Assembly (NCBI GenBank): GCA_964518955.1
Contig: CAZFHS010000014.1
Location: forward strand, 58,183-122,182
DNA from: JBDGYW01 sp964518955
Lineage (GTDB): Bacteria > Gemmatimonadota > Gemmatimonadetes > Gemmatimonadales > GWC2-71-9
Reading direction: 5' to 3'
Length of the DNA: 64,000 bases
The notes under the pieces are model-generated. The model was not told where the DNA came from. It worked only from the letters and a program-made list of their open reading frames with translations, and did not search any database. The translations under genes and the position numbers were made by a program. This document shows, in pieces, positions 1 to 7,908 of this stretch. The number at the start of each line of letters is the position of its first letter. Position 1 is the stretch's first letter.

Positions 1-629
1 ATGATGTTGGTTAGCTGCAATCCCAGTCCGAAACTCGTGGCCAGAGCCTTCATTCTCTGGAAATCTTCATCAGGAATCGGCGGTGTTGCCTGTCCGAACA
101 ACGCGGTCAGCATGTGGCCGACTGTCCCAGCCACATAGTAGCAGTATCGGTCGAGATCTTCGGTCGTGTCGAGCGAGGTAACGAAACCTGAACCGTCGGA
201 ATCGGGACTGCGCACGAACTCGGCCATCCCCGCACACATCTCCTTTACCCAAGGACGTATGGCGGTTTGACGGGATTCAGCCAGGCGGTGGAATTCACGC
301 AACACAGCATCGGCCTCGCTCGCCAGATGCTCGTCGTCGTTCTTGTATGACGCAAACGCCTCACGCAGCGGCGCAGAGTCCCGCCCGTTTGGTTGGAGGC
401 AGTTGCTGAAGTGCTCCAACAAACGCAGTTTGTCAGCGGCGTTCAAGCTGGTGGTGTCCTCGATAGTGTCTGCGATCCGGCAGAGCAGATATGCGATAAG
501 TACCGAATGCTCGAGGTCGGGTGGCAGCAGTCGAATGCAGATTGCGAAGGTGCGCGACACACGGGGCAGCATGTCGTTGCAGAACTTTCTGTCCGCTTTG
601 GCGGCAAGTTTCAGGTCGGTTGCCGTCAA
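1..629 (-). CDS. Squalene/phytoene synthase family protein (3' end cut by window edge)
   Basis: Head-to-head prenyl synthase that condenses two prenyl diphosphates (farnesyl or geranylgeranyl) for hopanoid/sterol or carotenoid synthesis. The frame is open to the left edge, so about 209 residues of a usual 280-360 are seen. Family marks: LPRVSRTFA at about 21-29, the first Asp-rich motif DTIED at 54-58, the YCYYVAGTVG segment near 165, and GLGLQLTNII at the edge, which normally precedes the second Asp-rich motif (off-window). The start is inferred to be TTG at 629: a TGA lies in frame at 633-635, and TTG overlaps the upstream gene's stop (TTGA). The next ATG, codon 20, would cut into conserved sequence. 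It is last in a minus-strand operon. Squalene versus phytoene specificity cannot be settled from this half. Confidence 0.88.
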   Translation of the reverse strand, partial: MTATDLKLAAKADRKFCNDMLPRVSRTFAICIRLLPPDLEHSVLIAYLLCRIADTIEDTTSLNAADKLRLLEHFSNCLQPNGRDSAPLREAFASYKNDDEHLASEADAVLREFHRLAESRQTAIRPWVKEMCAGMAEFVRSPDSDGSGFVTSLDTTEDLDRYCYYVAGTVGHMLTALFGQATPPIPDEDFQRMKALATSFGLGLQLTNI

Positions 630-1111
630 TGTTCATCGCCATGGCTGCCCGAGACCAGCGATTCCAGTACACGCTGTAAAATCTCGTAGCCTGCATGCTC
701 CGGCGGGACGTGCACCTCGGTCTCTCGCACCGGTAGAGATGGGTCTACCACCCGCCTACACACGGCTTCCCCTATGACTACTGACCGGTGCTCCATGACT
801 ATATCGGTCCAGAATCGGAGCCTTACCACGCCGGCCGTATTGAGACTCCGTCCTCCTCCAGGGGTGCCGGAAACCGGATCGAACCATTTGGTCTCGACGT
901 ATCCTTCGCGTATTCTCACCCAGCGCAGCTCGATAGCCTCTTCCTGCAACAGCTCGGCCAGGTGCTCGACTATTTCTTCTGGCCCTCCTGCCACCGTGTC
1001 GACGATCGCCTGTGGAAATGGGCGAAATGTGGGACGCACACCGCCAGCTCCGCATGCCCCGCTCGCTATCAGTATGGCGATGGCCAAGAACGACACAGAC
1101 TGCCTGAGCAT
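626..1111 (-). CDS. Putative small lipoprotein, function unknown
   Basis: 161 residues. The hydrophobic N-terminus (SFLAIAILIASGAC) ends at Cys20 in a weak lipobox, so export as a lipoprotein is likely but not certain. The rest is soluble alpha/beta in character with no motif I recognise; it contains a conserved-looking WVRIREGYVETKWFD stretch. The ATG sits 5 bp after the stop of the two-helix membrane protein, and its TGA overlaps the TTG start of the squalene/phytoene synthase, so it is translationally coupled to that enzyme. The context suggests an envelope or membrane-lipid role, which is only inference. Confidence 0.7.
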   Translation of the reverse strand: MLRQSVSFLAIAILIASGACGAGGVRPTFRPFPQAIVDTVAGGPEEIVEHLAELLQEEAIELRWVRIREGYVETKWFDPVSGTPGGGRSLNTAGVVRLRFWTDIVMEHRSVVIGEAVCRRVVDPSLPVRETEVHVPPEHAGYEILQRVLESLVSGSHGDEH

Positions 1112-1116
1112 CGGCG

Positions 1117-1947
1117 TCAGATCCCTAGGTTCTTGCGTATCTCGTCTGCAATGCGGCCGACGCCGCCTGGAGACGGACCGATCTGCTTCGGCTTCAGTTC
1201 GATTTCACCGTGTTCGAGACGGTCGAGGATCTGCTCCAGGGCTACGAGGAACTTCTCGATTTCCTTGAGGTTCGAACGAGCGACCTTTGCCGCAATTGGG
1301 ACGCAGACCACGGCCGGAATAACAGCTGCTGGCACCATCACGCCGAGTAGCAACAAAATGCCCGTTACCGAGGCACCGCTGCCAACCAACACGCTAGATC
1401 CAACTACATAGCCTGTTCGCTTGTTCAAAATGTCGGCAACCAATTGTACGTGGCTTCGGGCCTCGTTCGCGTCGGATATCTTGGTAACGATCTCCGCGGC
1501 ACCAGCCAAGACGTATTTGCGCCCGCCGGCACCGAACGAGCGTTTGAGGGATGCGAACGCGCCCTCTTTGCGTTCCCACGAGGTGCGATCAGGGTAGCGG
1601 CGTTTGACCTGCAGCAGTTCTCCCTCCGACATCCACTCCTTCAATGCCGCTTCAGTGTCGGCCACCTTGCCGTTGACCGTGCGTTGGGCAGCTACCCTTC
1701 GAGGTCCCATGAAGCGCGTGACCAAACTGCGGTCTGTGGCTGCGAGGGCTCGAGACCGTTCTTCCGAAAGAGCCTGCCTAAGGTGCTGCTGTCGTATGCC
1801 CACCTCTTCGCCGAGCTGCATCAACTCAGTGTCAGACAAACCCTCGCCGATTTCGCGGTCTTTGCTCTGCAGTTCGGTTGCCCGATGCAAGATCCGCTCG
1901 AGCGCCGGGCGATCTATCGGGGGTTCCCTAGGAACCAGGTCGTTCAT
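1117..1947 (-). CDS. Conserved hypothetical protein with C-terminal two-helix membrane segment
   Basis: 276 residues. The N-terminal 60 residues form a helical module (RATELQ...ELMQLGEEVGI...LRQAL), a layout seen in many uncharacterised membrane proteins of acidobacteria and gemmatimonads. A basic middle region (KRRYPDRTSWERKEGAF) follows. Two hydrophobic segments lie at about 176-222 (VVGSSVLVGSGASVTGILLL and VMVPAAVIPAVVCVPIAAKV), then a charged helical tail. Its ATG overlaps the stop of the zinc-ribbon gene (ATGA at 1944-1947), so the two are coupled and may work together. No enzymatic motif is visible. Confidence 0.75.
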   Translation of the reverse strand: MNDLVPREPPIDRPALERILHRATELQSKDREIGEGLSDTELMQLGEEVGIRQQHLRQALSEERSRALAATDRSLVTRFMGPRRVAAQRTVNGKVADTEAALKEWMSEGELLQVKRRYPDRTSWERKEGAFASLKRSFGAGGRKYVLAGAAEIVTKISDANEARSHVQLVADILNKRTGYVVGSSVLVGSGASVTGILLLLGVMVPAAVIPAVVCVPIAAKVARSNLKEIEKFLVALEQILDRLEHGEIELKPKQIGPSPGGVGRIADEIRKNLGI

Positions 1948-2666
1948 TCCTCTGAACCATTCCTGCCGCAGGTGACACAGAACCGCCAGCCAACCTCGAT
2001 CTCGTCACCGCAAATAGGGCACGGTACTGGAGTCAACTGGTTCCCGCAAAACGGGCAGTATTGTACGGCCCGATGAGTCGGCAAACGCTCGGCGCAGCCA
2101 GGGCAGGTTGGCGCCGATGGAATCGGCTTGACGGGTTCCGGCGTGAGTGTTACTGCATCTGGATCCACATCTCCAGGCTCCGCGGGACGCTGGTCCACGG
2201 CCTCGAATACGGGTGGCTTCGGCATCTCTTCGATCGTCGCCTCGACCGGGGGAGCGAATTCTGCCCACTGTTCGGGCTTGGATTCCGGTATGCTGGTGGG
2301 AGGAGGCGCGAACGATTGCGACGAAACCCGCACCGAACGGACGGCGGTATCGTTCAGCTTGACCCTCGCGGCAGCGAACTCACGAAACGCCCCGGGGTTC
2401 GGGTTTGCGGCCTCCGCTTCGACTGCCATTTGTTCCCGCACCTCAGCCGGTTCGACCTCAGCGTAGTCGGATTCCCCCGCGAATAGGCGCAGAACGGCCA
2501 TCTCGTAGTCCTCGTTGCATTCGAACCCAAGCTGCTTCTTGTATTTGCGGTAAGGGATTATCGATTGGTAGAGCTCGGATAGCTGAAATGCAGCGGAGAG
2601 GCGGTCGGGTTGGTTCTCCACCAACACCGTCACGAGCTGTCTGAAGAGTCGTTCAAGATCATCCAT
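1944..2666 (-). CDS. Double zinc-ribbon protein
   Basis: 240 residues. The C-terminal third carries two four-cysteine zinc ribbons: CPGC...YCPFCG and CPICG...FCVTCG. The first 80 residues are helical (FRQLVTVLVENQPDRLSAAF), followed by a Pro/Glu-rich linker. Such treble ribbons usually mediate protein or nucleic-acid contacts rather than catalysis. The gene starts 9 bp after the dCMP deaminase stop and overlaps the next gene by ATGA. Low-complexity linkers and lack of a signal peptide suggest a cytoplasmic adaptor. The function is unknown. Confidence 0.78.
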   Translation of the reverse strand: MDDLERLFRQLVTVLVENQPDRLSAAFQLSELYQSIIPYRKYKKQLGFECNEDYEMAVLRLFAGESDYAEVEPAEVREQMAVEAEAANPNPGAFREFAAARVKLNDTAVRSVRVSSQSFAPPPTSIPESKPEQWAEFAPPVEATIEEMPKPPVFEAVDQRPAEPGDVDPDAVTLTPEPVKPIPSAPTCPGCAERLPTHRAVQYCPFCGNQLTPVPCPICGDEIEVGWRFCVTCGRNGSEE

Positions 2667-2675
2667 GACTTCTCC

Positions 2676-3176
2676 CTACCGCCATTCGTCCACCCAGCGA
2701 TCGTAGTGCACCGGCACGACGCCGGCAGAGGCTAACAGTTCAATACCACTCGGGTCTCGATAGGGCCTGCGATAGAACGCATGCGACACGCCTGAGTTGA
2801 TTATCAGCTTGGCGCACATCACGCAGGGGCTGTCGGTTACGAATACGACCTTGTCGCGCATTGCTCCGGGTGCCTTCACTAGCGCATTCATCTCCGAGTG
2901 TATGCAGCCGCAGCTACCGGGCACAGCCGAGTCGCACATGTTGGGCAACCCCTTCGCGTTCCCGTTGTACCCGATCGCGACAACATGTTCCAGAGTTGAA
3001 TCGGTCACGACGGTTCCCACTTGGAGTCGCAAGCAAGTAGAGCGCTTTGCCAGTTCCTCGGCCATACGCATGTACACTTCGTACAGCGGGATCCGGTCTG
3101 TTTGTGGGTCCGCTCCGTCAGGGAGGAGGTTTAGCTGATGTGTGTTGGCACTGATTCCGTCTTTGAACACGGTCAT
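2676..3176 (-). CDS. Deoxycytidylate (dCMP) deaminase family protein
   Basis: Predicted zinc enzyme converting dCMP to dUMP, supplying dUMP for thymidylate synthesis. Both zinc/catalytic motifs are present: HSEMNAL (His and the proton-shuttling Glu) and PCVMCAKLI (two Cys). The CDA fold is otherwise complete at 166 residues, the usual length for dCMP/ComEB-type deaminases. The segment GYNGNAKGLPNMCD matches the dCMP-deaminase substrate loop (GYNG.P.G). The ATG overlaps the rnhA stop (ATGA), so it is cotranslated with RNase HI, a sensible pairing for nucleotide and DNA metabolism. Within-family specificity is inferred. Confidence 0.9.
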   Translation of the reverse strand: MTVFKDGISANTHQLNLLPDGADPQTDRIPLYEVYMRMAEELAKRSTCLRLQVGTVVTDSTLEHVVAIGYNGNAKGLPNMCDSAVPGSCGCIHSEMNALVKAPGAMRDKVVFVTDSPCVMCAKLIINSGVSHAFYRRPYRDPSGIELLASAGVVPVHYDRWVDEWR

Positions 3177-3787
3177 ATTTCGCTCGTGAGTTTTCCGTTC
3201 GCCTCTGACACGTCACTGTCGGCGTCGTAGTTGATAAACTGACCCCTTGCCTGTTTACGCGCCAGCCAGCTATCGAGCTCCGATTTCAAGAAACCGCCCG
3301 AATCCACCTGATTACTCGCCGCCCGCACCGCAAGCTCGTCAACATACTCATTCTTCGGATGGCCAGAGTGACCACGCACCCATTGCCATTCGACGGACAA
3401 TGTGGCGGCGATGGAATCGAGCTCCTGCCACATTGCGAGATTTTCGATCTGACCGCCCTTTCGCTTCCAACCGCGCGCTCGCCAACCCGGCAGCCATTCG
3501 TTCATGCCCTTCACCAGGTACTGCGAGTCAGATACGTACCTGATGTGTATTGCTCCGCTCTCGTCCTCCAGAGTGCGTAGAACGACAATCGCTCCCTGTA
3601 ACGCCATTCTGTTGTTTGTCGTGTCGGGCGACGAAATATAGAGGTCTCTCCTGACGATCCCATCATCAGCGATCGTCTCAACGAGTGCGCCGGCACCTCC
3701 GGGGTTCTTACCGTCCATCCCGTTGCCGAGACAGCTCTCGTCGGCGTGTACGAGAACCACGCTGTCACCTGGTGTCGTCTCGATCAT
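3173..3787 (-). CDS. rnhA: Ribonuclease HI, with Ala at the usual catalytic Glu position
   Basis: Endonuclease family that cuts RNA in RNA:DNA hybrids. The 204-residue product has the RNase H fold with three of four catalytic acids in place: Asp in HADESCLGN, Asp in YVSDSQYLVKG, and the last Asp in NEYVDELA. The flexible-loop His (RGHSGHPKNE) is also present. The second carboxylate, normally Glu in NNRMEL, is Ala here (NNRMALQGA; codon GCG). The basic handle (WRARGWKRKGG) is retained. The start is taken as ATG at 3787 because it overlaps the amidohydrolase stop (ATGA); an in-frame TTG lies two codons upstream. About 35 residues follow the core. Whether the Ala form is active is uncertain. Confidence 0.9.
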   Translation of the reverse strand: MIETTPGDSVVLVHADESCLGNGMDGKNPGGAGALVETIADDGIVRRDLYISSPDTTNNRMALQGAIVVLRTLEDESGAIHIRYVSDSQYLVKGMNEWLPGWRARGWKRKGGQIENLAMWQELDSIAATLSVEWQWVRGHSGHPKNEYVDELAVRAASNQVDSGGFLKSELDSWLARKQARGQFINYDADSDVSEANGKLTSEI

Positions 3788-5238
3788 CGCCAATCCATTC
3801 GGAGTTCTTCGGGGTGGTAGCTCATACCTCTGAAAACGACTCTCTCAACATTGCGGGTGTTCGTTATGTCTTGCAGCGGATTATTGGCCAGGACCACAAA
3901 ATCGGCGATCTTGCCCGGCAATAGGACGCCCATTGAATCCGCCTGGAGCAACTCAGCCGCGTTTTTGGTTGCAGCCATGATCGCCTCTCTAGGGCTGAAT
4001 CCTGCCTCGACCAGGAGTGCGAGCTCGTGGTGAATGCTGGCGCCGGGCGCGAGCAATTGGTTCGGTGCATCGGTGCCGGCCACGACATTTCCGTTGTGGC
4101 TGTGATACAACCTGACGAAGAGATCCTGCTGTGGGCGGGAACGCCGGAACAGCCGGTAGTCACTCTGCGAAAGCTGCGCCCGGCGGACGAGCCCCGGAAC
4201 ATTCCACTCGTCGCGGACAGGTTCCGGCACGCCGCTCAGGTCGAGAGCGGATATGTAATCGTTGTCTTCCATATGGGCGTACGTTTCGTATTGCACGAGC
4301 GTGGGCACGATCGTCGCGCCCGCTTCCACCAGTTCTAGAGCGGTAGCATCCAGAGATGCGGAATCGAGGTTGGCCCAAGCCCGGCTCGCTCTCTTCCAAC
4401 CGGCAAAGAAGTTGGAGTGTGCACGAAAGAGCCTGCTCGGATCCGGCATAGTCGACTCTACCACGCCCGTCATGTGCTCGAGCGATCTGACCCCCATTCG
4501 GGCCGCGGTCACCGCATCCACTCTACCGAGGTGTGCGGCAATCGGAATCTGGAGTTCTCCAGCTTCATCTGCTATGGCTGCCAGCAATTCCCTGTCGATC
4601 TTCGTGTACACCTTGACCTGAGTTGCATCGATCAAGACACGGTTGTCGACGGCTTGGCGGGCTTCGGATGTCGAAGTGACCGATGTGGCGTCAGACCACG
4701 TCGCCTGGCTCCCGTCGATCATCGCTCCCGAGATGTACATCCGGGGACCGAGGAGAGCTCCGGTTGAAACCGAATCCCTCAGCGCCACCATCGCTTCATG
4801 TTGACCGCCCATGCTCCTGATGCTCGTGACCCCGTAAGCCAAGAACCTGCTCAACGTCCAGCTCGCGGCGTGCACATGCGCGTCGATCAACCCCGGAATT
4901 ACCCAGCGGCCGTCTAGTCGCAGCTCTAGTGCGCCACGCGGGACTTTGACCTCGTCTTCACGACCAATTTCTTCAATGTGCCCGTCTCTGACGATTATTA
5001 CCGCGTCCAGAATCGGTGGAGCTCCCGATCCATCGAATACGCTGACTCCCAGGAACGCCGTGGCTCCCTCACCTGAACCGCCGCATGCCACGAGACCGAG
5101 CCCTACGAGCCCTACGAGCACAATTCTACAGAGTGAGGTGTATAACCGGTGTGCGCAGGCGGAACATCGTTCCGGTGAAATTCCGCCCAAAATTGGGTCG
5201 GAAACTGTCGGCGTCGGGGGTTGCAGATACCGATTCAT
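3784..5238 (-). CDS. Amidohydrolase family lipoprotein (imidazolonepropionase-like)
   Basis: 484-residue metal-dependent hydrolase of the amidohydrolase superfamily. The N-terminal export signal ends in lipobox GLVAC followed by a Gly/Ser linker, so it is probably anchored in the periplasm. The metal motif GLIDAHVHAAS, the putative carbamylated-lysine strand QVKVYTKI, His in IAAHLGR, His in RSLEHMTG and the catalytic Asp in GTDAPNQLLAPG are all visible. The C-terminus has the usual small beta-domain (GKIADFVVLANNPL). ATG at 5238 is chosen for its GGAAGG ribosome site 7 bp upstream; the open frame extends 58 codons further but without export logic. It is first in the minus-strand operon. The substrate is unknown; this group includes prolidase- and imidazolonase-like enzymes. 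Confidence 0.88.
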   Translation of the reverse strand: MNRYLQPPTPTVSDPILGGISPERCSACAHRLYTSLCRIVLVGLVGLGLVACGGSGEGATAFLGVSVFDGSGAPPILDAVIIVRDGHIEEIGREDEVKVPRGALELRLDGRWVIPGLIDAHVHAASWTLSRFLAYGVTSIRSMGGQHEAMVALRDSVSTGALLGPRMYISGAMIDGSQATWSDATSVTSTSEARQAVDNRVLIDATQVKVYTKIDRELLAAIADEAGELQIPIAAHLGRVDAVTAARMGVRSLEHMTGVVESTMPDPSRLFRAHSNFFAGWKRASRAWANLDSASLDATALELVEAGATIVPTLVQYETYAHMEDNDYISALDLSGVPEPVRDEWNVPGLVRRAQLSQSDYRLFRRSRPQQDLFVRLYHSHNGNVVAGTDAPNQLLAPGASIHHELALLVEAGFSPREAIMAATKNAAELLQADSMGVLLPGKIADFVVLANNPLQDITNTRNVERVVFRGMSYHPEELRMDWR

Positions 5239-5460
5239 GTGTGACCTTCCAGTGTTAGTCGATCGGTCCGGGAGGAGCATTTTTACGCCCTGTACATTCG
5301 GTGTTAGTGAGCCTCGAGCGCAAGGCGTTGGTTTTTTGAGTCGTGTATCACTTTTTTGGGGTGATTCATCTTCTTGACACTGACGTAGCGGGCTCCTAAC
5401 GTTGCGGCACATATCTTGAGTAATGATACATAGTTACAGTCATTGGACCGGGCAATCAAA
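5239..5460. promoter_or_regulatory. Divergent intergenic region (222 bp)
   Basis: This gap separates the minus-strand operon starting at 5238 from the plus-strand Ig/TolB gene, so it must hold promoters for both. It is locally T-rich (runs of six T near 5330 and 5350). I see no convincing operator, and promoter hexamers were not assigned. Confidence 0.4.
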
Positions 5461-7701
5461 ATGATGCGAGCGCTTGGAAAAGTCACGCCATTGGCGTTAG
5501 TCGTTCTAGCACTAGTGCTACCAGAAGCTGCTTTCTGCAAACAAGTCGCTGAAGTACAGGTGGCGCCGGTAACGGTGACAATGTCCGTTGGCGAACGGCG
5601 GGAGTTGATGGCGGACGCATACGATGCCCGTGGTGATATCGTCACTACGGCCTCGTTTTCCTGGAGCAGCAGTGCACCAGGTGTCGTCAGGGTGGAAGAA
5701 GATCCGGGCTTGCCCGGCATCGCGGCTCTCATCGGCCTGAGTGAGGGAATCGCGGCCATCGAGGTACGAGTTGGGAACAGGCGTGCGTCTGCGGCCGTAC
5801 AGGTTGTAGGAGCAGGTGGCCCGAGGTCGGGAGCTATTGGCGGTGGGGTAGCAACCGTGCTTCAGATTGAACCGGCATCGATCTTCCTCCTTCCCTCTGA
5901 GGAGATTCGACCCACGCCGCGGTTTCTCAACGACAACGGAGATCTGGCTGCGCCTACAGCTGTCTCATGGCGCTTCCTCGGCCAGCCTGGCGTAGCGGAG
6001 ATAAGAGAGCAGGGCGGTATTCTGGGGCTTTCGCCTGGCCAGGGCGTTCTCGAAGCAGTGACGCAGACAGGTTTGCTGGCTCGCGTGACGGTGCAGGTCG
6101 CCCAGGCCGAGTTCACCTTCGCATCCATGGAGATGGGTGTTTCGCCCAATCTACCGGACACTGTCGAGGTGACCGTTCCCGATCAGAACCACCGGCCGCT
6201 TGCTCCTAACTGGCTGGTTTGGCGCTCGACCAATCCCGGTGTGGTGCACGTGTCACCGCTTGGAGTCGTCACTGGCAGAGGCAGCGGACAAGCCGAGATC
6301 ATAGCCACCGGGTTTGGACAGGAGAGCCGAATCTCGGTGACCGTACACCGGCAGGTAGAGTACTTGGAGGCGATGCCACCTTATTCCGATGGTGCGGTGG
6401 TGGTTCCTCTCGCCGGTGCGAGAACTTTCACGGCGACGCCATTGGCTGTAGACGAATCACCCATTCCCGAAGCCCCGCTCACGTGGATTTTGGCAGACAC
6501 GACCGTCGCATCATGGGACGGGGCCACCGGATCTCTGACCGGTAAGGAACTCGGACAGACCCGACTGACGGTGCGTGCCCCCGGGGAAGGCCTGGAAGTG
6601 GTGTGGGACGTGGAAGTCGTAGCAGGTGGGCTGGACGTAGAACCCGAAAACATACCGATGGGCAGGGGGGATCAGTACAAGCTCGACGCATCCTTCACCG
6701 ACGATGCCGGGAATACAGTGGCGGAGGCCTCGAGTCTCACGTGGACTACCTCGGATCCGATGGTGGTGGGGGTCGATGCCGAAGGCAACCTGGCTCCGGC
6801 CGGTATCGGATCTGCCCTGATTGCGGCGACCACTCCGTGGGGGGCGACCGACACAGTTACAGTGTACGTGGTCGGAGAGATTCTGGTCACCTCGACTCGC
6901 GGCGGTAATGTCGACGTCTATTCGTTCGACCGCGACCGCCCAGACACGCTCCACAAGGTGACCGACCTTCCTGGTAGCGAACTGTCTGCAACGTTCTCAC
7001 CCGATGGTACGAAGATCGCCTACGTCTCCGATCAGGGCGGCAACCTCGACATCTTCGTGGTGAACGCGGATGGCACAAACCCGGTGCAGTTGACTACGAC
7101 GGTTGCGCTCGAAGGTTCGCCCGCGTGGACTCCAGACGGCAGCCGGATCTTTTATGAATCGGATCAGGGTGGATCGTCTCAGATTTGGGTGATGAACGCC
7201 GACGGGTCCGAGTTGGTCCAGGTTACTCAGGGCGACACGCCGAACTATCGCCCTTCGGTATCGCCGGATGGACAGAGAGTCATCTTTGCTTCTTCACGCG
7301 ATGGCAACTACGACATATTCATGATGAACGTTGACGGCTCGAATCAGCAGAACCTCACGGCGTCGGCATGGAATGAAATGGTGCCCGTGTGGATCGATGA
7401 TACGGCGATTGCCTTCATTCAAGAGAGCGGACGTGGTCGGAACCTCACCAGGTCGGTAGTGAGAATGGAAATGAACGCCACGCGGGAGCTGTCTCCCCTG
7501 TTCTCACAAGGATTGATGGTTACTGATTTTGCCATCTCGGGGGCCGGCGACATGCTGGCTGCAACTGTATCGGCACAGGGCCCCCAAGGCATCGAGAACC
7601 GCTTGTACCTGATACCCACGGTTGAAGGGGGTATCCCGGTCGAGGTGCAAAGGGCCAATACGGGCGATCAGCTGGTATCGCCCTCGTTCCGTCGCCGCTG
7701 A
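5461..7701 (+). CDS. Secreted protein: about five bacterial Ig-like domains plus TolB-type propeller
   Basis: About 746 residues. A signal peptide (GKVTPLALVVLALVLPEAAFC) is followed by roughly five Big_2-like Ig modules, recognised by recurring W-x-S-S/T-x-x-P-x-V and G-x-A-x-I/V patterns (for example WSSSAPGVVRV, WRSTNPGVVHV, WTTSDPMVVGV). From about residue 480 a PD40/TolB-like propeller follows with the repeats FSPDGTKIAYVSDQGG, WTPDGSRIFYESDQGG and VSPDGQRVIFASSRDG. This resembles cell-surface or periplasmic adhesion/sensing proteins. The start is ATG at 5461; an in-frame TTG at 5443 is possible, and no clear ribosome site decides between them. It is monocistronic and ends in a strong terminator. 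Ligand unknown. Confidence 0.85.
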   Translation: MMRALGKVTPLALVVLALVLPEAAFCKQVAEVQVAPVTVTMSVGERRELMADAYDARGDIVTTASFSWSSSAPGVVRVEEDPGLPGIAALIGLSEGIAAIEVRVGNRRASAAVQVVGAGGPRSGAIGGGVATVLQIEPASIFLLPSEEIRPTPRFLNDNGDLAAPTAVSWRFLGQPGVAEIREQGGILGLSPGQGVLEAVTQTGLLARVTVQVAQAEFTFASMEMGVSPNLPDTVEVTVPDQNHRPLAPNWLVWRSTNPGVVHVSPLGVVTGRGSGQAEIIATGFGQESRISVTVHRQVEYLEAMPPYSDGAVVVPLAGARTFTATPLAVDESPIPEAPLTWILADTTVASWDGATGSLTGKELGQTRLTVRAPGEGLEVVWDVEVVAGGLDVEPENIPMGRGDQYKLDASFTDDAGNTVAEASSLTWTTSDPMVVGVDAEGNLAPAGIGSALIAATTPWGATDTVTVYVVGEILVTSTRGGNVDVYSFDRDRPDTLHKVTDLPGSELSATFSPDGTKIAYVSDQGGNLDIFVVNADGTNPVQLTTTVALEGSPAWTPDGSRIFYESDQGGSSQIWVMNADGSELVQVTQGDTPNYRPSVSPDGQRVIFASSRDGNYDIFMMNVDGSNQQNLTASAWNEMVPVWIDDTAIAFIQESGRGRNLTRSVVRMEMNATRELSPLFSQGLMVTDFAISGAGDMLAATVSAQGPQGIENRLYLIPTVEGGIPVEVQRANTGDQLVSPSFRRR

Positions 7702-7726
7702 GCACAAGCAGGTACCTGTGCAACGC

Positions 7727-7757
7727 AAAGGGCCCCGCAAATGTCGGGGCCCTTTTC
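7727..7757 (+). terminator. Rho-independent terminator after the Ig/TolB gene
   Basis: Perfect 11-bp stem AAAGGGCCCCG (7727-7737), 7-base loop, CGGGGCCCTTT (7745-7755), then TTC. It begins 26 bp after the stop codon. The A-run on the 5' side could also let it work for the opposite strand. Confidence 0.9.
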
Positions 7758-7788
7758 AGTAATCGTGACACTTCCTCCTACCCAAATA

Positions 7789-7816
7789 CGTATCTGACAT
7801 ACATATTTCAGATACG
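7789..7816. promoter_or_regulatory. Candidate operator: perfect 9-10-9 inverted repeat upstream of efflux operon
   Basis: CGTATCTGA (7789-7797) and TCAGATACG (7808-7816) are exact inverted repeats separated by 10 bp, about 93-120 bp before the adaptor start. Size and position suit a dimeric repressor site (TetR/MarR type). No such regulator is encoded nearby, so the partner would be elsewhere. Confidence 0.55.
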
Positions 7817-7849
7817 CAACCATAACAAGCCGTCATGCATCTGTGGAGC

Positions 7850-7861
7850 AACACATGTGTT
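7850..7861. promoter_or_regulatory. Perfect 12-bp palindrome AACACATGTGTT
   Basis: Uninterrupted palindrome 48 bp upstream of the efflux operon start, downstream of the 9-10-9 repeat. It is close enough to the start to overlap promoter or leader sequence. Could be a second regulator site; unproven. Confidence 0.35.
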
Positions 7862-7908
7862 CAACGGCTGAAACTGGACATTTTTGGAAAAAAGAGAGCG
7901 GATAAGCG

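Noticed and set aside
5239..5412. 58-codon N-terminal extension of the amidohydrolase
   Set aside because: The GGAAGG site and the lipobox signal both point to the ATG at 5238; the extension has low-complexity text without export features.
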